This document shows positions 54,476 through 63,148 of a stretch of 64,000 nt of DNA, in pieces. The first letter of the stretch is position 1. Each line of letters opens with the position of its first letter. The notes beneath the pieces were generated by a model. The model did no database searches and was not told where the DNA came from. It saw only the letters and a program-made list of their open reading frames with translations. Made by a program: the position numbers and the translations under genes. The stretch covers positions 340,323 through 404,322 of the forward strand of contig NZ_PHKV01000005.1 in NCBI RefSeq assembly GCF_002846205.1. The letters are read 5' to 3'. The DNA is from Xanthomonas prunicola (lineage in GTDB: Bacteria > Pseudomonadota > Gammaproteobacteria > Xanthomonadales > Xanthomonadaceae).

Positions 54476-55216
54476 TCAGCGCCCAGCCACCGCACGCGCA
54501 ACCGCCCCACCGCAGCCGCTGCTCAGCAGCCGCGATTGCCGCAGCCAGGCACGATCCGGGTAATAGGCGAACACAAACGCACCGTCGCGCAGTGTGTCGA
54601 TCAACTGCTTGGCCACCGCCGGCCGGACGGCTGGGCAGCCCAGACTACGGCCAAGCCGGCCCTGAGTGCGGATGATGGCTTCGCTCACATAGGGCGCGCC
54701 GTGGATGACGATGGCGCGGTCGCGTGCGTGATCGTTGAAGCCCGGCTCGAGGCCCTTGAGCCGTAATGAGTAGCCGTTTTGGCCGGTGTAGGACTCCTGC
54801 GCGGTGAATGCGCCCAGGCTGGACTGGAAGCTGCCATCGTTATTGGAAAACTTCGCCGCCAGGTTCTCGCCGGTATTGCGCCCGTGCGCGACCCATTCCC
54901 GAAACAACAGACGCTGCTTGTCGAGATCGAATACCCATAGGCGGCGCTCGGTGGAAGGGCGGCTGTAGTCGATGACGCTAAGCACCCGCTCGGCACCCAC
55001 CTGCTGGCGCTGGCGCGCGCACTGCAACGCTTCGGTGGCCAGCGCCAGGACCTGGCGATCGAGCGACGGCGCCTGACGCGCCAGGGCATCGACCAGACCC
55101 ACACGCGGCGCACCCAGCGGCGAGGCCGCAGACCCGGACGAGGCATCGGCCGCACTGGCCGCACCAGCCGCTGCCCATCCGCATAACGCGGCGGCGGCGA
55201 TCATTCGATAAGACAT
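54476..55216 (-). CDS. L,D-transpeptidase catalytic-domain (YkuD-like) protein
   Basis: A 246-aa exported protein with a signal peptide (MIAAAALCGWAAAGAASAAD region) and a catalytic domain ending with the YkuD-type signature: IVIHGAPYVSEAII and GRLGRSLGCPAVRPAV, with His and Cys as the active site. FSNNDGSFQSSLGAF precedes it. It belongs to the murein L,D-transpeptidase-domain family seen in Bacteroidetes and Proteobacteria, probably acting on peptidoglycan. The start is ATG 55216 or 55204. Confidence 0.82.
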   Translation of the reverse strand: MSYRMIAAAALCGWAAAGAASAADASSGSAASPLGAPRVGLVDALARQAPSLDRQVLALATEALQCARQRQQVGAERVLSVIDYSRPSTERRLWVFDLDKQRLLFREWVAHGRNTGENLAAKFSNNDGSFQSSLGAFTAQESYTGQNGYSLRLKGLEPGFNDHARDRAIVIHGAPYVSEAIIRTQGRLGRSLGCPAVRPAVAKQLIDTLRDGAFVFAYYPDRAWLRQSRLLSSGCGGAVARAVAGR

Positions 55217-55318
55217 GCAACAACCCACAGCAGACGCGGCGCCACAGCGGGGCCGCACCTACCTAGAAATAGCCCCATGCGGGCCACTTTCCAACCCCGA
55301 GTGCCTGAACGCGTTGGG

Positions 55319-56623
55319 TCAGGCCGCATCCGCAAGCAGACGCTGCCGAAAGGCTGCGTAGTCCGGCGCCAGTGCTTCGGCATGTGCCGGACGCTGCAGC
55401 AGCGCTGCCAGCGCCGGCGGAACCTCCACCGTCCGGCCGATCAACGGCTCCACCACGGCTTCGAATTTGGCCGGATGCGCCGTCGCCGCCACCGCCCAAT
55501 CGCCGGTGCCGCCCTCCGCGCCTTCGGCGCGCAGTTGCTCGAGCACATGTACCGCAGTGGCGGTATGCGGGCAATGCACCTCGCCGTAACGCGCGAAGCG
55601 CTGCTGCACGGTGTGGCGAATTGCCGCATCGTCCACCGACAACGCTCGGAATTCCTCACGCAAGGCGGCATCGTCGCCGTTGTAGAGCCAACGCAAGCGC
55701 TCGAAATTGCTCGGCGCCCCCACGTCCATCGCATTGGCCAGCGTGGCCACGCTGGGCTGCGGCGCGTACGCGTCGCCAGCGAAATAGTCTGGCAAGACAT
55801 GGTTGGCGTTGGATGCCAGCGCGATGCGGCCCAGCGGTACCCCGAGCGCGCGCGCGATGATCGCCGCCAGCCCGTTGCCCAGGTTGCCGGTCGGCACCAC
55901 CAGATTGAGCACGTCGCCCGAGGCCGCATGGTGCTGCAGCGCAGCATGCGCGTAATAACTCATCTGTGGCAGCAGCCGGCCCAGGCTGATGCTATTGGCC
56001 GAGCTGAGCGGCACCTGCGTCTGCAACGCGGCATCGTTCAAAGCCTGCTTGACCATCGCCTGGCAGTCGTCGAACGAGCCGGCCACACGCAACGCCTGGA
56101 TGTTGTCGCCGAAACACCCCAACTGATGCGCCTGCCGCGGCGACACGCGGCCGTCCGGATACAGCACCACCACGCGCAAACCGGGCTGGCGATGAAATGC
56201 GGCGGCCACGGCTGCACCGGTGTCGCCGGAGGTGGCGACCAGGATGGTGAGTGGGCGGTCTTCGGCACGACGCAACCGGGTCAGGCAGGCGGCCAGAAAG
56301 CGCGCGCCGAAATCCTTGAACGCGGCGGTGGGCCCATGAAACAGCTCCAGCGCGTAATCGCCGGGCGTGCCCAACGCCACCAACGGCGCCGGGAAGTCGA
56401 AGGCTTCAGCACAGATCGCCGGCAGCTCGGCCGCCAGCGCATCGCCCTCGAAGAACGGCTGCAACAGCGCGGTGGCGGTGGCGGCCAGGCCGGCGCCCGC
56501 AACCAGCGTACGTGCGGGCGGCAGGGTCTGCGGCACGTACAGGCCGCCGTCGGGCGCCAGCCCGGCGGCAATGGCTTGGCTCAGGCTTGCGGCGGGCGCA
56601 GCGCCACGGGTGGAAATAAACAT
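55319..56623 (-). CDS. thrC: Threonine synthase
   Basis: A 434-aa PLP enzyme that converts O-phosphohomoserine to threonine. The cofactor Lys is in FHGPTAAFKDFGARFLAA; VATSGDTGAAVAAAF and VPTGNLGNGLAAIIARALG complete the PLP phosphate site. ATG 56623 (MFISTRGAAP) has GGAG eight bases upstream, better placed than for the ATG at 56629. In most relatives thrC follows thrB directly; here an EthD gene on the other strand lies between them. Confidence 0.96.
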   Translation of the reverse strand: MFISTRGAAPAASLSQAIAAGLAPDGGLYVPQTLPPARTLVAGAGLAATATALLQPFFEGDALAAELPAICAEAFDFPAPLVALGTPGDYALELFHGPTAAFKDFGARFLAACLTRLRRAEDRPLTILVATSGDTGAAVAAAFHRQPGLRVVVLYPDGRVSPRQAHQLGCFGDNIQALRVAGSFDDCQAMVKQALNDAALQTQVPLSSANSISLGRLLPQMSYYAHAALQHHAASGDVLNLVVPTGNLGNGLAAIIARALGVPLGRIALASNANHVLPDYFAGDAYAPQPSVATLANAMDVGAPSNFERLRWLYNGDDAALREEFRALSVDDAAIRHTVQQRFARYGEVHCPHTATAVHVLEQLRAEGAEGGTGDWAVAATAHPAKFEAVVEPLIGRTVEVPPALAALLQRPAHAEALAPDYAAFRQRLLADAA

Positions 56624-56784
56624 CAGCATGACTCCAGATAAAGCGAAGGCTGGGCGTTGCCCACGACAAGGTGTGCGGCGTGCGGTGTGGCCGGGTCTGG
56701 CGACGCGGCGGCGGTCCGGCGAATGGTTGCCCACGGTCGATGGCGCGGCGCTATGCTGCGCGCACCTTTCCGTGGAGTCGGCAG

Positions 56785-57099
56785 ATGATCAAGGTCAGCG
56801 TGATGTACCCCTACCGCGACGGTGCCCGTTTCGACCACACCTACTACCGCGACACGCACATGCCGCTGGTGAGCGCGCGCATGGGCGCGGCCTGTTTGAA
56901 GTACACCGTGGACAAAGGCATCAGCGGCGGCGATGCCGGTAGCCCCCCGGCCTTTATCGGCATGTGCCATATCTTTTGCGAGTCGGTCGAGACCTTCAAC
57001 GCCAGCTTCGGCCCGCACGCAGCGGAAATTCTGGGCGACATCGCCAACTACACCGACCTGACCCCGGTGATGCAGATCAGCGAGGTCGTGGTCGACTGA
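56785..57099 (+). CDS. EthD family protein
   Basis: A 104-aa dimeric ferredoxin-like protein: IKVSVMYPYRDGARFDHTYY, RDTHMPLVSARMG and the C-terminal ANYTDLTPVMQISEV. EthD proteins take part in degradation of ethers and other compounds, but the role of most is unknown. GGAG lies seven bases before ATG 56785. It is encoded against the flanking thrC and thrB genes. Confidence 0.85.
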   Translation: MIKVSVMYPYRDGARFDHTYYRDTHMPLVSARMGAACLKYTVDKGISGGDAGSPPAFIGMCHIFCESVETFNASFGPHAAEILGDIANYTDLTPVMQISEVVVD

Positions 57100-57173
57100 A
57101 TGGCGTGTGGCGCGCTGCAGGCCAGACCTGCTGCTCGCTGCCTGCGCCGTATTGCCATTGCGTGCGTGCTGAT

Positions 57174-58187
57174 TCATCCGAGCAACCGCGCCGCAGGACT
57201 TGCGATGGGCGACACCCATGCCTGGCTATCGAATCCTGCTGCAGCAAACCCTGCTTGCACTGCCGGTGCCGCAGCGTCTGCCGCGGCACGCGATTCGAAC
57301 CAGGCAAACACGCTGGGCCCGGCGCCGGAAATGCTGGCACCGAGGGCGTCGTGGTCCAGCGCTGCCTGTTTGGCCTCGGCGAAGCCAGCGATCAATGGTG
57401 CGCGACGCGGTTCGACCAGCACATCGCGCAGGCCTGCACGTACCAGGCCTGCATCGTCGGCGTGGCAACCTGCCAACACCAACGCAAGATTGGTGCTCTG
57501 CGCGACGAATTCGCGCAACTGATAATTGCCAGCCAGAGCCTCACGCGCGCGTCGCGTTTCCAGCACTGCATCCGGATGCACCAGCAGGCTATGCCACGCT
57601 GCCGGCACTGCGATTGGCACCAGACGCTCCAGCGTGCACAGCACCAGGCCGCCCAAGAACAGTGGCCCCAGGTTGTCGCCATGTCGGCTGCCACTGGCTA
57701 CCGCTTCGCCATCGAGCGCGTGTTGGTAGAGCTGGTGGTGGTCCAGCGGCGACGCCAGCAGCGCATTGGCTGCAACCAATGCCGCCACGCACGACGCAGC
57801 AGACCCACCCATGCCCGAGCTAAGCGCAATGCCTTTGTCGATCTCGATTTCAAAACCGTAAGGCAGCTGCAAGGCAGCACGCAGCGACATCAACGCCGCG
57901 CCTGCGGTATTGCGTTCGGCAGCCAGTGGCAGCGCGACGGTCGTACCGCGAATCGCAGCGATGCGTACCAGCGGCTCTTCGATGCGACGCACGATGACGG
58001 TGTCGCCGACGCCATCAATCGGGTAGCCGAGCAGATCGAATCCCACCGCGACATTCGCAACCGATGCCGGCGCGAAGGCGCGCGCTTCGTGCAGGCCGTG
58101 TTTGCCGAGAGAAGCGCGATCGCTGCCGCACGCCTGAGCCGCAGTTGCTTGGCTCACGCCGGCCGGGCTGACGACAGCCTGCGTCAC
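57174..58187 (-). CDS. thrB: Homoserine kinase
   Basis: A 337-aa GHMP kinase that phosphorylates homoserine. [20 protein letters not shown] is the N-terminal motif and the ATP loop is [36 protein letters not shown] is motif 3. The N-terminus is about 35 residues longer than in E. coli. ATG 58187 overlaps the thrA stop (ATGA). Confidence 0.96.
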   Translation of the reverse strand: MTQAVVSPAGVSQATAAQACGSDRASLGKHGLHEARAFAPASVANVAVGFDLLGYPIDGVGDTVIVRRIEEPLVRIAAIRGTTVALPLAAERNTAGAALMSLRAALQLPYGFEIEIDKGIALSSGMGGSAASCVAALVAANALLASPLDHHQLYQHALDGEAVASGSRHGDNLGPLFLGGLVLCTLERLVPIAVPAAWHSLLVHPDAVLETRRAREALAGNYQLREFVAQSTNLALVLAGCHADDAGLVRAGLRDVLVEPRRAPLIAGFAEAKQAALDHDALGASISGAGPSVFAWFESRAAADAAAPAVQAGFAAAGFDSQAWVSPIASPAARLLG

Positions 58188-60691
58188 AGCCGCGCGCCCT
58201 CGCCTGCCGCCACGCGCAGCAGATCGGCGAAGACGCCTGCCGCGGTCACTTCCGGCCCCGCGCCCGGGCCCTGCACCACCAACGGGTTCTCGCAGTAGCG
58301 ACGCGTGGTGAACTGCACCACGTTGTCGGTCAAACGCAGATTGGCGAATGCATGATCGGCCGGCAGCTCGACCAGGCCCACGCTGGGCGCGCGGTCCGGC
58401 GGCAGCTGCGCCACGTAACGCAGCACGTTGCCGCGCGCATGCGCTTCGGCAAGACGCTGCGCGAACGCCGCATCCACCTCCGGCAGGCGCGCCATGAAAT
58501 CGTCCACGCTGGCTTGGCGCAATGCTTCAGGCACCAGGCTTTCGACCTGCACGTCTTCCAGGCTGATGGCGCGCCCGGCTTCGCGCGCCAGGATCACCAG
58601 CTTGCGCGCCACATCCACACCCGACAGATCATCGCGCGGGTCCGGCTCGGTATAGCCCATGCCACGCGCCTGCGTCACCAGCTCGGCGAACGGCACGCTG
58701 CCGTCGTATTTGTTGAACAGCCAGGCCAGCGTGCCGGAGAAGATGCCTTCGATCGAGGTGACCGTATCGCCGGTATCGACCAGATCGCGCAGCGTGGTGA
58801 TGACCGGCAAGCCAGCGCCCACGGTGGCTTCGTAACGGAAGCGCGCACCGCTGGCGTCGGCTGCTGCGCGGATGGCCTCATAACGGGCCAGCGGGCCGGA
58901 ACCCGCCTGTTTGTTCGGCGTCACCACATGGATGCCGGCCGCCAGCCAGCTCGCATAGCGCTCGGCGACCTCGGCACTGCCGCTGCAGTCGATGATCACC
59001 GCATGCGGCAGATGCGCCGACAGCAGATGCTCGGTGAAGCGCTCCAGATCCGTGGCTTCCGTTGCGGCGGCGAACGCCTGCCGCCAATCGCCGACCAGGC
59101 CGCGCTCATCCAGCAACATGCGCCCGCGTGACACCACCGCCCGCAGCCGCAGATCCAGATTGGCCTTGCCCAGCAACTGCGGTTGCGCGATGCGCAACTG
59201 ATCCAGCAAGGCCGCGCCCACGTTCCCCGGGCCGATCACGCCCACCGAGAACGTCTGCGGCGAGAGCCAGAAGCCGGCGTGCGCCGCGCGCAAGGCCTTG
59301 GTCGCATGCGCTGCATCAATCGCCACCGAGATGTTGCGTTCGGAAGAACCCTGCGCAATCGCCAGGATATTGACCTGCGCACGCCCCAGGGACTCGAACA
59401 GCCGCGCTGCCACACCCGGCTGGCCGGCCATGCCATCGCCGACCGCCGCCAACACGCTGATGCCGGTGGTCAGCTGCACGCGCTGCACCTGGCCAACCGT
59501 GAGCTCATGCGCAAACGCCTGCAGCAAGGCGTTGCGTGCGCGCTCGGACTCGTGCTGTTTGACCACGCAGCAGATCGAATGCTCCGACGAGCCCTGCGAG
59601 ATCATCACCACCGATACCTGCGCCGTGCGCAACGCCGCAAACACACGCTCGGCGGTGCCGGGCACGCCGATCAATCCGGTGCCTTCCAGGTTCAGCACGG
59701 CCAGGCCGGGGCTCAGCGTCAGCCCCTTGATCGGCCCGCTCACTGCACTGCTGGCGGTGATACGCGTGCCCGGGTGCTCGGGCTGGAAGGTGTTGCGGAT
59801 GATGATCGGCAAGCCGCGCTCGATCGCCGGCGACATCGTCTGCGGATGCACCACCTTGGCACCGAAGTACGCCAGCTCGCAGGCCTCGTCGTAGCTCAAG
59901 GTTTCCAGCTGCACCGCCTCGGGCACCACACGCGGGTCGGCCGACAGCACGCCGTCGACATCGGTCCAGATGTGCAGCTCATCGGCATCGAACAAGGCCG
60001 CGAAGATCGCGCCGGAATAATCGCTGCCGTTGCGCCCCAGCGTGGTGATGCGGTCGGCACGGTCGCGCGCCACGAAACCGGTGACCACCACACGCGTCTG
60101 CGGATGCGCCTGGCGCCAGGTTGCAAGGCGCTGCGCGCTGGCGTCCCAGTCCACATCCACACCGAGTTCGCCGCGATTGACCACCAGCACATCGCGCGCA
60201 TCCAACACCGCGCAGTCTTCGCCGATGGCGCGGAAGTGATCGCCAAGCAGTTGCGCCGAATACACCTCGCCCAGGCCCTGCACACGGTCGAGCACCTCGC
60301 GCGGCAGCTCGCCGATCACCGCCAAAGCACCCAGGATCTGCGCCAGATGCTCGAAGCGTGCGTCCAGCCATTCCACCGTTGGCCCCGAATGTTCGCCGAG
60401 CAAGGCCACGGCCGCACCGCGATGGCGCGCGCGCGTTTCATGCCAGCGCTCGCGCCACTCTGGCCGATCCTGTGCGGCCAGTTCGGCCAGCTCGATCAAG
60501 GCATCGGTGACACCTTTCATCGCCGAGACCACGGTGACCTGCACCGTCTCGTCGCGTGCCAGCAGCAGCTGCGCCACATGCCGATAACGCTCTGCATCGG
60601 CCACCGAAGTGCCGCCGAATTTGTGCACGACCGTGCGTGCGGAAGAGGCGGCAACAGCGGCGGGTTTGGGCGAAACGGCGAGCGATGACAT
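58184..60691 (-). CDS. thrA: Bifunctional aspartate kinase / homoserine dehydrogenase I
   Basis: An 835-aa enzyme for the first and third steps to threonine. The kinase domain begins [19 protein letters not shown]; central ACT repeats (about 330-460, [18 protein letters not shown] and [18 protein letters not shown]) bind threonine; the dehydrogenase domain has [16 protein letters not shown] and [13 protein letters not shown]. First gene of thrAB, preceded by a leader peptide and attenuator. Length fits E. coli ThrA (820). Confidence 0.97.
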   Translation of the reverse strand: MSSLAVSPKPAAVAASSARTVVHKFGGTSVADAERYRHVAQLLLARDETVQVTVVSAMKGVTDALIELAELAAQDRPEWRERWHETRARHRGAAVALLGEHSGPTVEWLDARFEHLAQILGALAVIGELPREVLDRVQGLGEVYSAQLLGDHFRAIGEDCAVLDARDVLVVNRGELGVDVDWDASAQRLATWRQAHPQTRVVVTGFVARDRADRITTLGRNGSDYSGAIFAALFDADELHIWTDVDGVLSADPRVVPEAVQLETLSYDEACELAYFGAKVVHPQTMSPAIERGLPIIIRNTFQPEHPGTRITASSAVSGPIKGLTLSPGLAVLNLEGTGLIGVPGTAERVFAALRTAQVSVVMISQGSSEHSICCVVKQHESERARNALLQAFAHELTVGQVQRVQLTTGISVLAAVGDGMAGQPGVAARLFESLGRAQVNILAIAQGSSERNISVAIDAAHATKALRAAHAGFWLSPQTFSVGVIGPGNVGAALLDQLRIAQPQLLGKANLDLRLRAVVSRGRMLLDERGLVGDWRQAFAAATEATDLERFTEHLLSAHLPHAVIIDCSGSAEVAERYASWLAAGIHVVTPNKQAGSGPLARYEAIRAAADASGARFRYEATVGAGLPVITTLRDLVDTGDTVTSIEGIFSGTLAWLFNKYDGSVPFAELVTQARGMGYTEPDPRDDLSGVDVARKLVILAREAGRAISLEDVQVESLVPEALRQASVDDFMARLPEVDAAFAQRLAEAHARGNVLRYVAQLPPDRAPSVGLVELPADHAFANLRLTDNVVQFTTRRYCENPLVVQGPGAGPEVTAAGVFADLLRVAAGEGARL

Positions 60692-60741
60692 CGACAGACC
60701 TCGTTGGGAGGCCCCGTCCGCATCAGATGAGGGAGGAAAGC

Positions 60742-60767
60742 CCCCGCATCCTGATCCGGGTGCGGGG
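60742..60767 (-). terminator. thr operon attenuator hairpin
   Basis: On the minus strand CCCCGCA and TGCGGGG pair around a 12-base loop; GCTTTCC follows. It lies 51 bases before the thrA start. A competing pairing is possible: GGTGCGG just after the Thr/Ile codons of the leader (60808-60802) with CCGCACC of this stem (60765-60759). A third copy of CCGCACC earlier in the leader (60876-60870) can pair with GGTGCGG, which gives the classical 1:2, 2:3, 3:4 scheme. Confidence 0.7.
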
Positions 60768-60783
60768 CCGTTGTTTTCGGAAG

Positions 60784-60915
60784 TTACGCGAAGACGACGG
60801 GCCGCACCGGGCGAATGGTGACGGTGGTAATGGTGGTGATAATGCCGGCCACGCCCGCACCCGGCCGCAGGTGCGGCTGGCAGAGAAGCGAAACACTGGC
60901 GGAGGCGTTATCCAT
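60784..60915 (-). CDS. thrL: thr operon leader peptide
   Basis: A 43-aa reading frame, ATG 60915 to TAA 60786-60784, that contains Ile-Ile-Thr-Thr-Ile-Thr-Thr-Val-Thr-Ile in ten consecutive codons and ends shortly before the attenuator hairpin. Thr- and Ile-rich leaders control thr operons by ribosome stalling when charged tRNA-Thr or tRNA-Ile is low. No Shine-Dalgarno precedes the ATG, so the mRNA may be leaderless. It is too short for usual gene calling. Confidence 0.8.
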   Translation of the reverse strand: MDNASASVSLLCQPHLRPGAGVAGIITTITTVTIRPVRPVVFA

Positions 60916-60922
60916 GCATGCA

Positions 60923-60951
60923 AAAGACATCACAGGGCCGAGGCCTGTCAA
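60923..60951 (-). promoter_or_regulatory. Possible thr operon promoter
   Basis: TTGACA (60951-60946), a perfect -35, is followed after 17 bp by GTCTTT, a poor -10. Transcription from it would start at or just before the leader ATG at 60915. Confidence 0.4.
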
Positions 60952-61278
60952 GCATTGCGTGAATGGGCAGGCGCACGCGCTCGGGGCGCGGAACAGAAAA
61001 CCTTGCTGCTCAGGGATTTAAGCATCGCGCGCGCAAGCAATTGATTGCTATGGAAACTTTTGGAGCGACTTTGGAGAGTCGTCCTGCGCAGGTTTCGAAC
61101 CTCGATTGGTAGTGTCATGCGCTCAGATGACGCGATACAACTGACTAGATCGCTTGCGGGCGAGGCGTCGCTTCGCTGCCGGCATCAGTTCGCATCAAGC
61201 AACAGACTTCGCACCAAGCAACAGATCGTCGCTACTGCCGCGCCGGTGAGTACGGGCCACCAAGATCAGCAGCGGAGA
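60952..61278. other. Intergenic, nothing recognised
   Basis: 327 bp upstream of the thr promoter and downstream of the TspO gene. Locally AT-richer around 61035-61075; upstream control sites are possible but none was recognised. Confidence 0.4.
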
Positions 61279-61779
61279 TCAGCCGAGTACCTGGGGATTG
61301 AGTTGCCAGACCGAAAAGTTGAGCGCCGCCGCGAAGCTCACCCACGCCAGATACGGCACCAAGAGCCACGCCGCCAGCGCCTGCCGCTTCGCGAATACGG
61401 CAATCGTTCCAGCCAGCACCAGCCACAGCGCCACGATGTCCGCGAATGCCCATGCCCCCAACTGCCACGCGAAGAACAGCCAGCTCCACACACCATTGAG
61501 CATCAGCTGCAGCACGAACAGGCCCAGCGCCGGACGCGTCCCCGTCCAGCCGCCGCGACGCCACACCAACCAGACCGACACCGCCATCATCCCGTACAAC
61601 ACAGTCCACACCGGTCCGAACAACCACCCCGGCGGCGCCCACGCCGGCCGCTGCAGCAGCGCATAAAAGCTGGCCGCCTGGATCGATGCCATTGCGCCCA
61701 GCCCAGCGACGGCATAGCAAAGCACCAACCAACCCAGAAGGCCGAACCATTGCGACTTTTTTGAACGTCCTTGGGTCAT
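61279..61779 (-). CDS. TspO/MBR family membrane protein
   Basis: A 166-aa protein with five membrane helices, typical of the tryptophan-rich sensory/translocator protein family: YALLQRPAWAPPGWLFGPVW, TVLYGMMAVSVWLVWR, LNGVWSWLFFAWQLG and LNFSVWQLNPQ, rich in Trp. TspO proteins bind porphyrins and act in stress responses. Start at ATG 61779 (MTQGRSKKSQ). It marks the end of the conserved region; accessory DNA follows. Confidence 0.92.
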   Translation of the reverse strand: MTQGRSKKSQWFGLLGWLVLCYAVAGLGAMASIQAASFYALLQRPAWAPPGWLFGPVWTVLYGMMAVSVWLVWRRGGWTGTRPALGLFVLQLMLNGVWSWLFFAWQLGAWAFADIVALWLVLAGTIAVFAKRQALAAWLLVPYLAWVSFAAALNFSVWQLNPQVLG

Positions 61780-62036
61780 GACTGCTTTGGCCTGTGATCC
61801 GCGTTCGTCAGCGTGGCAGAGCTTCTGTGCAAGCCGTGACTACGCACTTAAGCGAGTCCGCGCTCAGCTAACACCGTACGGATTCGTGCCGTCATGTCCA
61901 ATCTCCTCGGGATAGGGAATTGGACTCCAGACATATGCGTTACTCAAAATCGGGGGATGTCGTCACTTGGCCAGATGCTTAGCTAACCTAGCCAGCGCAG
62001 GCACTTCGCCCCCCTTTTTGCGGGCGTCATGCCTGC
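61780..62036. other. Intergenic between TspO and the accessory island
   Basis: No gene is convincing. A 15-codon reading frame on the minus strand (61895-61848, MTARIRTVLAERGLA) has GAGGAG seven to eight bases upstream and may be the broken 5' end of a lost gene. Confidence 0.4.
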
Positions 62037-62330
62037 TCATCGGCCACGCGAACCGAACACCGTCGACTGACAAGTTAACCTGACCCCGTTATTCCGGGAC
62101 ATCACCGGTGCGACCGACATGGCGACGATGCCGCCCGAGGTGGCCAGCGTGGCACCGATTTGCGTGCCGGTGCTGCTGGTGGTGCCTGTCGCAACGCGGA
62201 TGCTGCCGGCGCTGCCAGCGGCCCGGCCGGCCACGGCCTGGCTGCCGACCGTTGCTGCGGTCTGGCGGATACGGCCGCTCAGGCCGCCCTGTGCGCCGAT
62301 GCCGTTGAGTGCGCTGCCGCTGATGCTGCG
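62037..62330 (-). pseudogene. Remnant of a Ser/Gly/Ala/Thr-rich protein, perhaps adhesin-like
   Basis: A minus-strand frame opened after a TGA near 62331 reads SISGSALNGIGAQGGLSGRI, then TAATVGSQAVAG, SIRVATGTTSSTGTQIGATL and ends at 62037. The composition is protein-like and resembles parts of large exported adhesins, but no start or ribosome site exists. A second, more decayed copy of its first half lies within 62402-62612 and has an in-frame TAG. It may be a displaced end of an older toxin or adhesin gene. Family not established. Confidence 0.4.
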
Positions 62331-62612
62331 GCTTGCTGTAGGTCATGCTGGCGGTCAGGGCCGCCGCTTAATTACCTCCGTCCCTGATGCTCTCTGCCGC
62401 TGGTGCCTGTCGCAACGCGGATGCAGTCGGCGCTGGAGTTGCTCGGACAATCGCGGCCTGGCTGCAGACATTTGCTGCGGTCTGTCGGGTGCGGCCGCTC
62501 AAGCCGCCCTATGCGCCCACGCCGTTGAGCGCGCTGCCGCTAATGCTGCGCCTTGCTGCAGGTCATGCAGGCGGTCGGGGCCGCCGCTTAATTACCTCTG
62601 TCCCTGATGCTC
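62181..62612. repeat. Two diverged direct copies of about 212 bp
   Basis: Copy 1 (62181-62392) and copy 2 (62402-62612) share GGTGCCTGTCGCAACGCGGA at the start and, at the end, CCGCCGCTTAATTACCTC followed by GTCCCTGATGCTC; the middles have diverged. The stop codon and last residues of the immunity gene lie inside the end of copy 2. The conserved ends suggest a recombination or module-exchange boundary. Confidence 0.8.
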
Positions 62613-63148
62613 CGATGCTCATCGTCCTGATGCTCCAAACTAAGCCGCGTTCCCACAGGCAAATTTCGAATTTGACGAGCTATACCACCCAAAATTGAGG
62701 CGTGCTTCACCCTTTCACATATGTACATATTATCGACACAAAATTTCCCGCCCAGAGCCTCCTCTACTTTCAATGCATAATTCTCATAGTTATTTATCCT
62801 ACCTAATCTCGACACAGCGCCTTCATACACGTCACTCCTAATTGTTGATACTGAATCACATTTAATGGCTTCAAAAAATTCATCGAGATTAACTTCCAAA
62901 GAAGACTTATCTCCAGAATCCAAACTAAAAATATATACTTTATTTAAATCATCAAGCGTGTAGACAACCCCAAATATGTCATAAGCAATTGCTTCCGTCC
63001 AATCAAAATTCAAACCACTAAAAGAAGACCAAGCCGAAGTCCAAATTTTATCTTCCGTGCAGAAATTTCTTAACAATCCATTGAAGCAAAAGCCGACACC
63101 CCTTCCGGGCATACGATCAAAATATTCATCTATTTTGCGATTATTCAA
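62588..63148 (-). CDS. Probable immunity protein to the adjacent toxin
   Basis: A 186-aa soluble protein (KIDEYFDRMPGRGVGFCFNG, AYDIFGVVYTLDDLNKVYIF, LEVNLDEFFEAI), encoded in AT-rich DNA unlike its neighbours. The start is TTG 63148, overlapping the toxin stop (TTGA), with GGAGG seven bases upstream, so it is coupled to the toxin gene. The fold could be of the SUKH or DUF1851/Tdi1-type immunity proteins; this is a weak impression. The last residues RSIRDRGN come from the duplicated repeat. Immunity role is inferred from position and composition. Confidence 0.65.
   Translation of the reverse strand: MNNRKIDEYFDRMPGRGVGFCFNGLLRNFCTEDKIWTSAWSSFSGLNFDWTEAIAYDIFGVVYTLDDLNKVYIFSLDSGDKSSLEVNLDEFFEAIKCDSVSTIRSDVYEGAVSRLGRINNYENYALKVEEALGGKFCVDNMYICERVKHASILGGIARQIRNLPVGTRLSLEHQDDEHRSIRDRGN

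Noticed and set aside
59183..60688. A 501-codon open frame on the plus strand
   Set aside because: Antisense shadow of thrA with no start signal or family motif.
61848..61895. 15-codon frame MTARIRTVLAERGLA with a good ribosome site
   Set aside because: Its start resembles acyl-carrier-protein N-termini, but it ends after 15 codons and no continuation in other frames was found; too little to call a gene.
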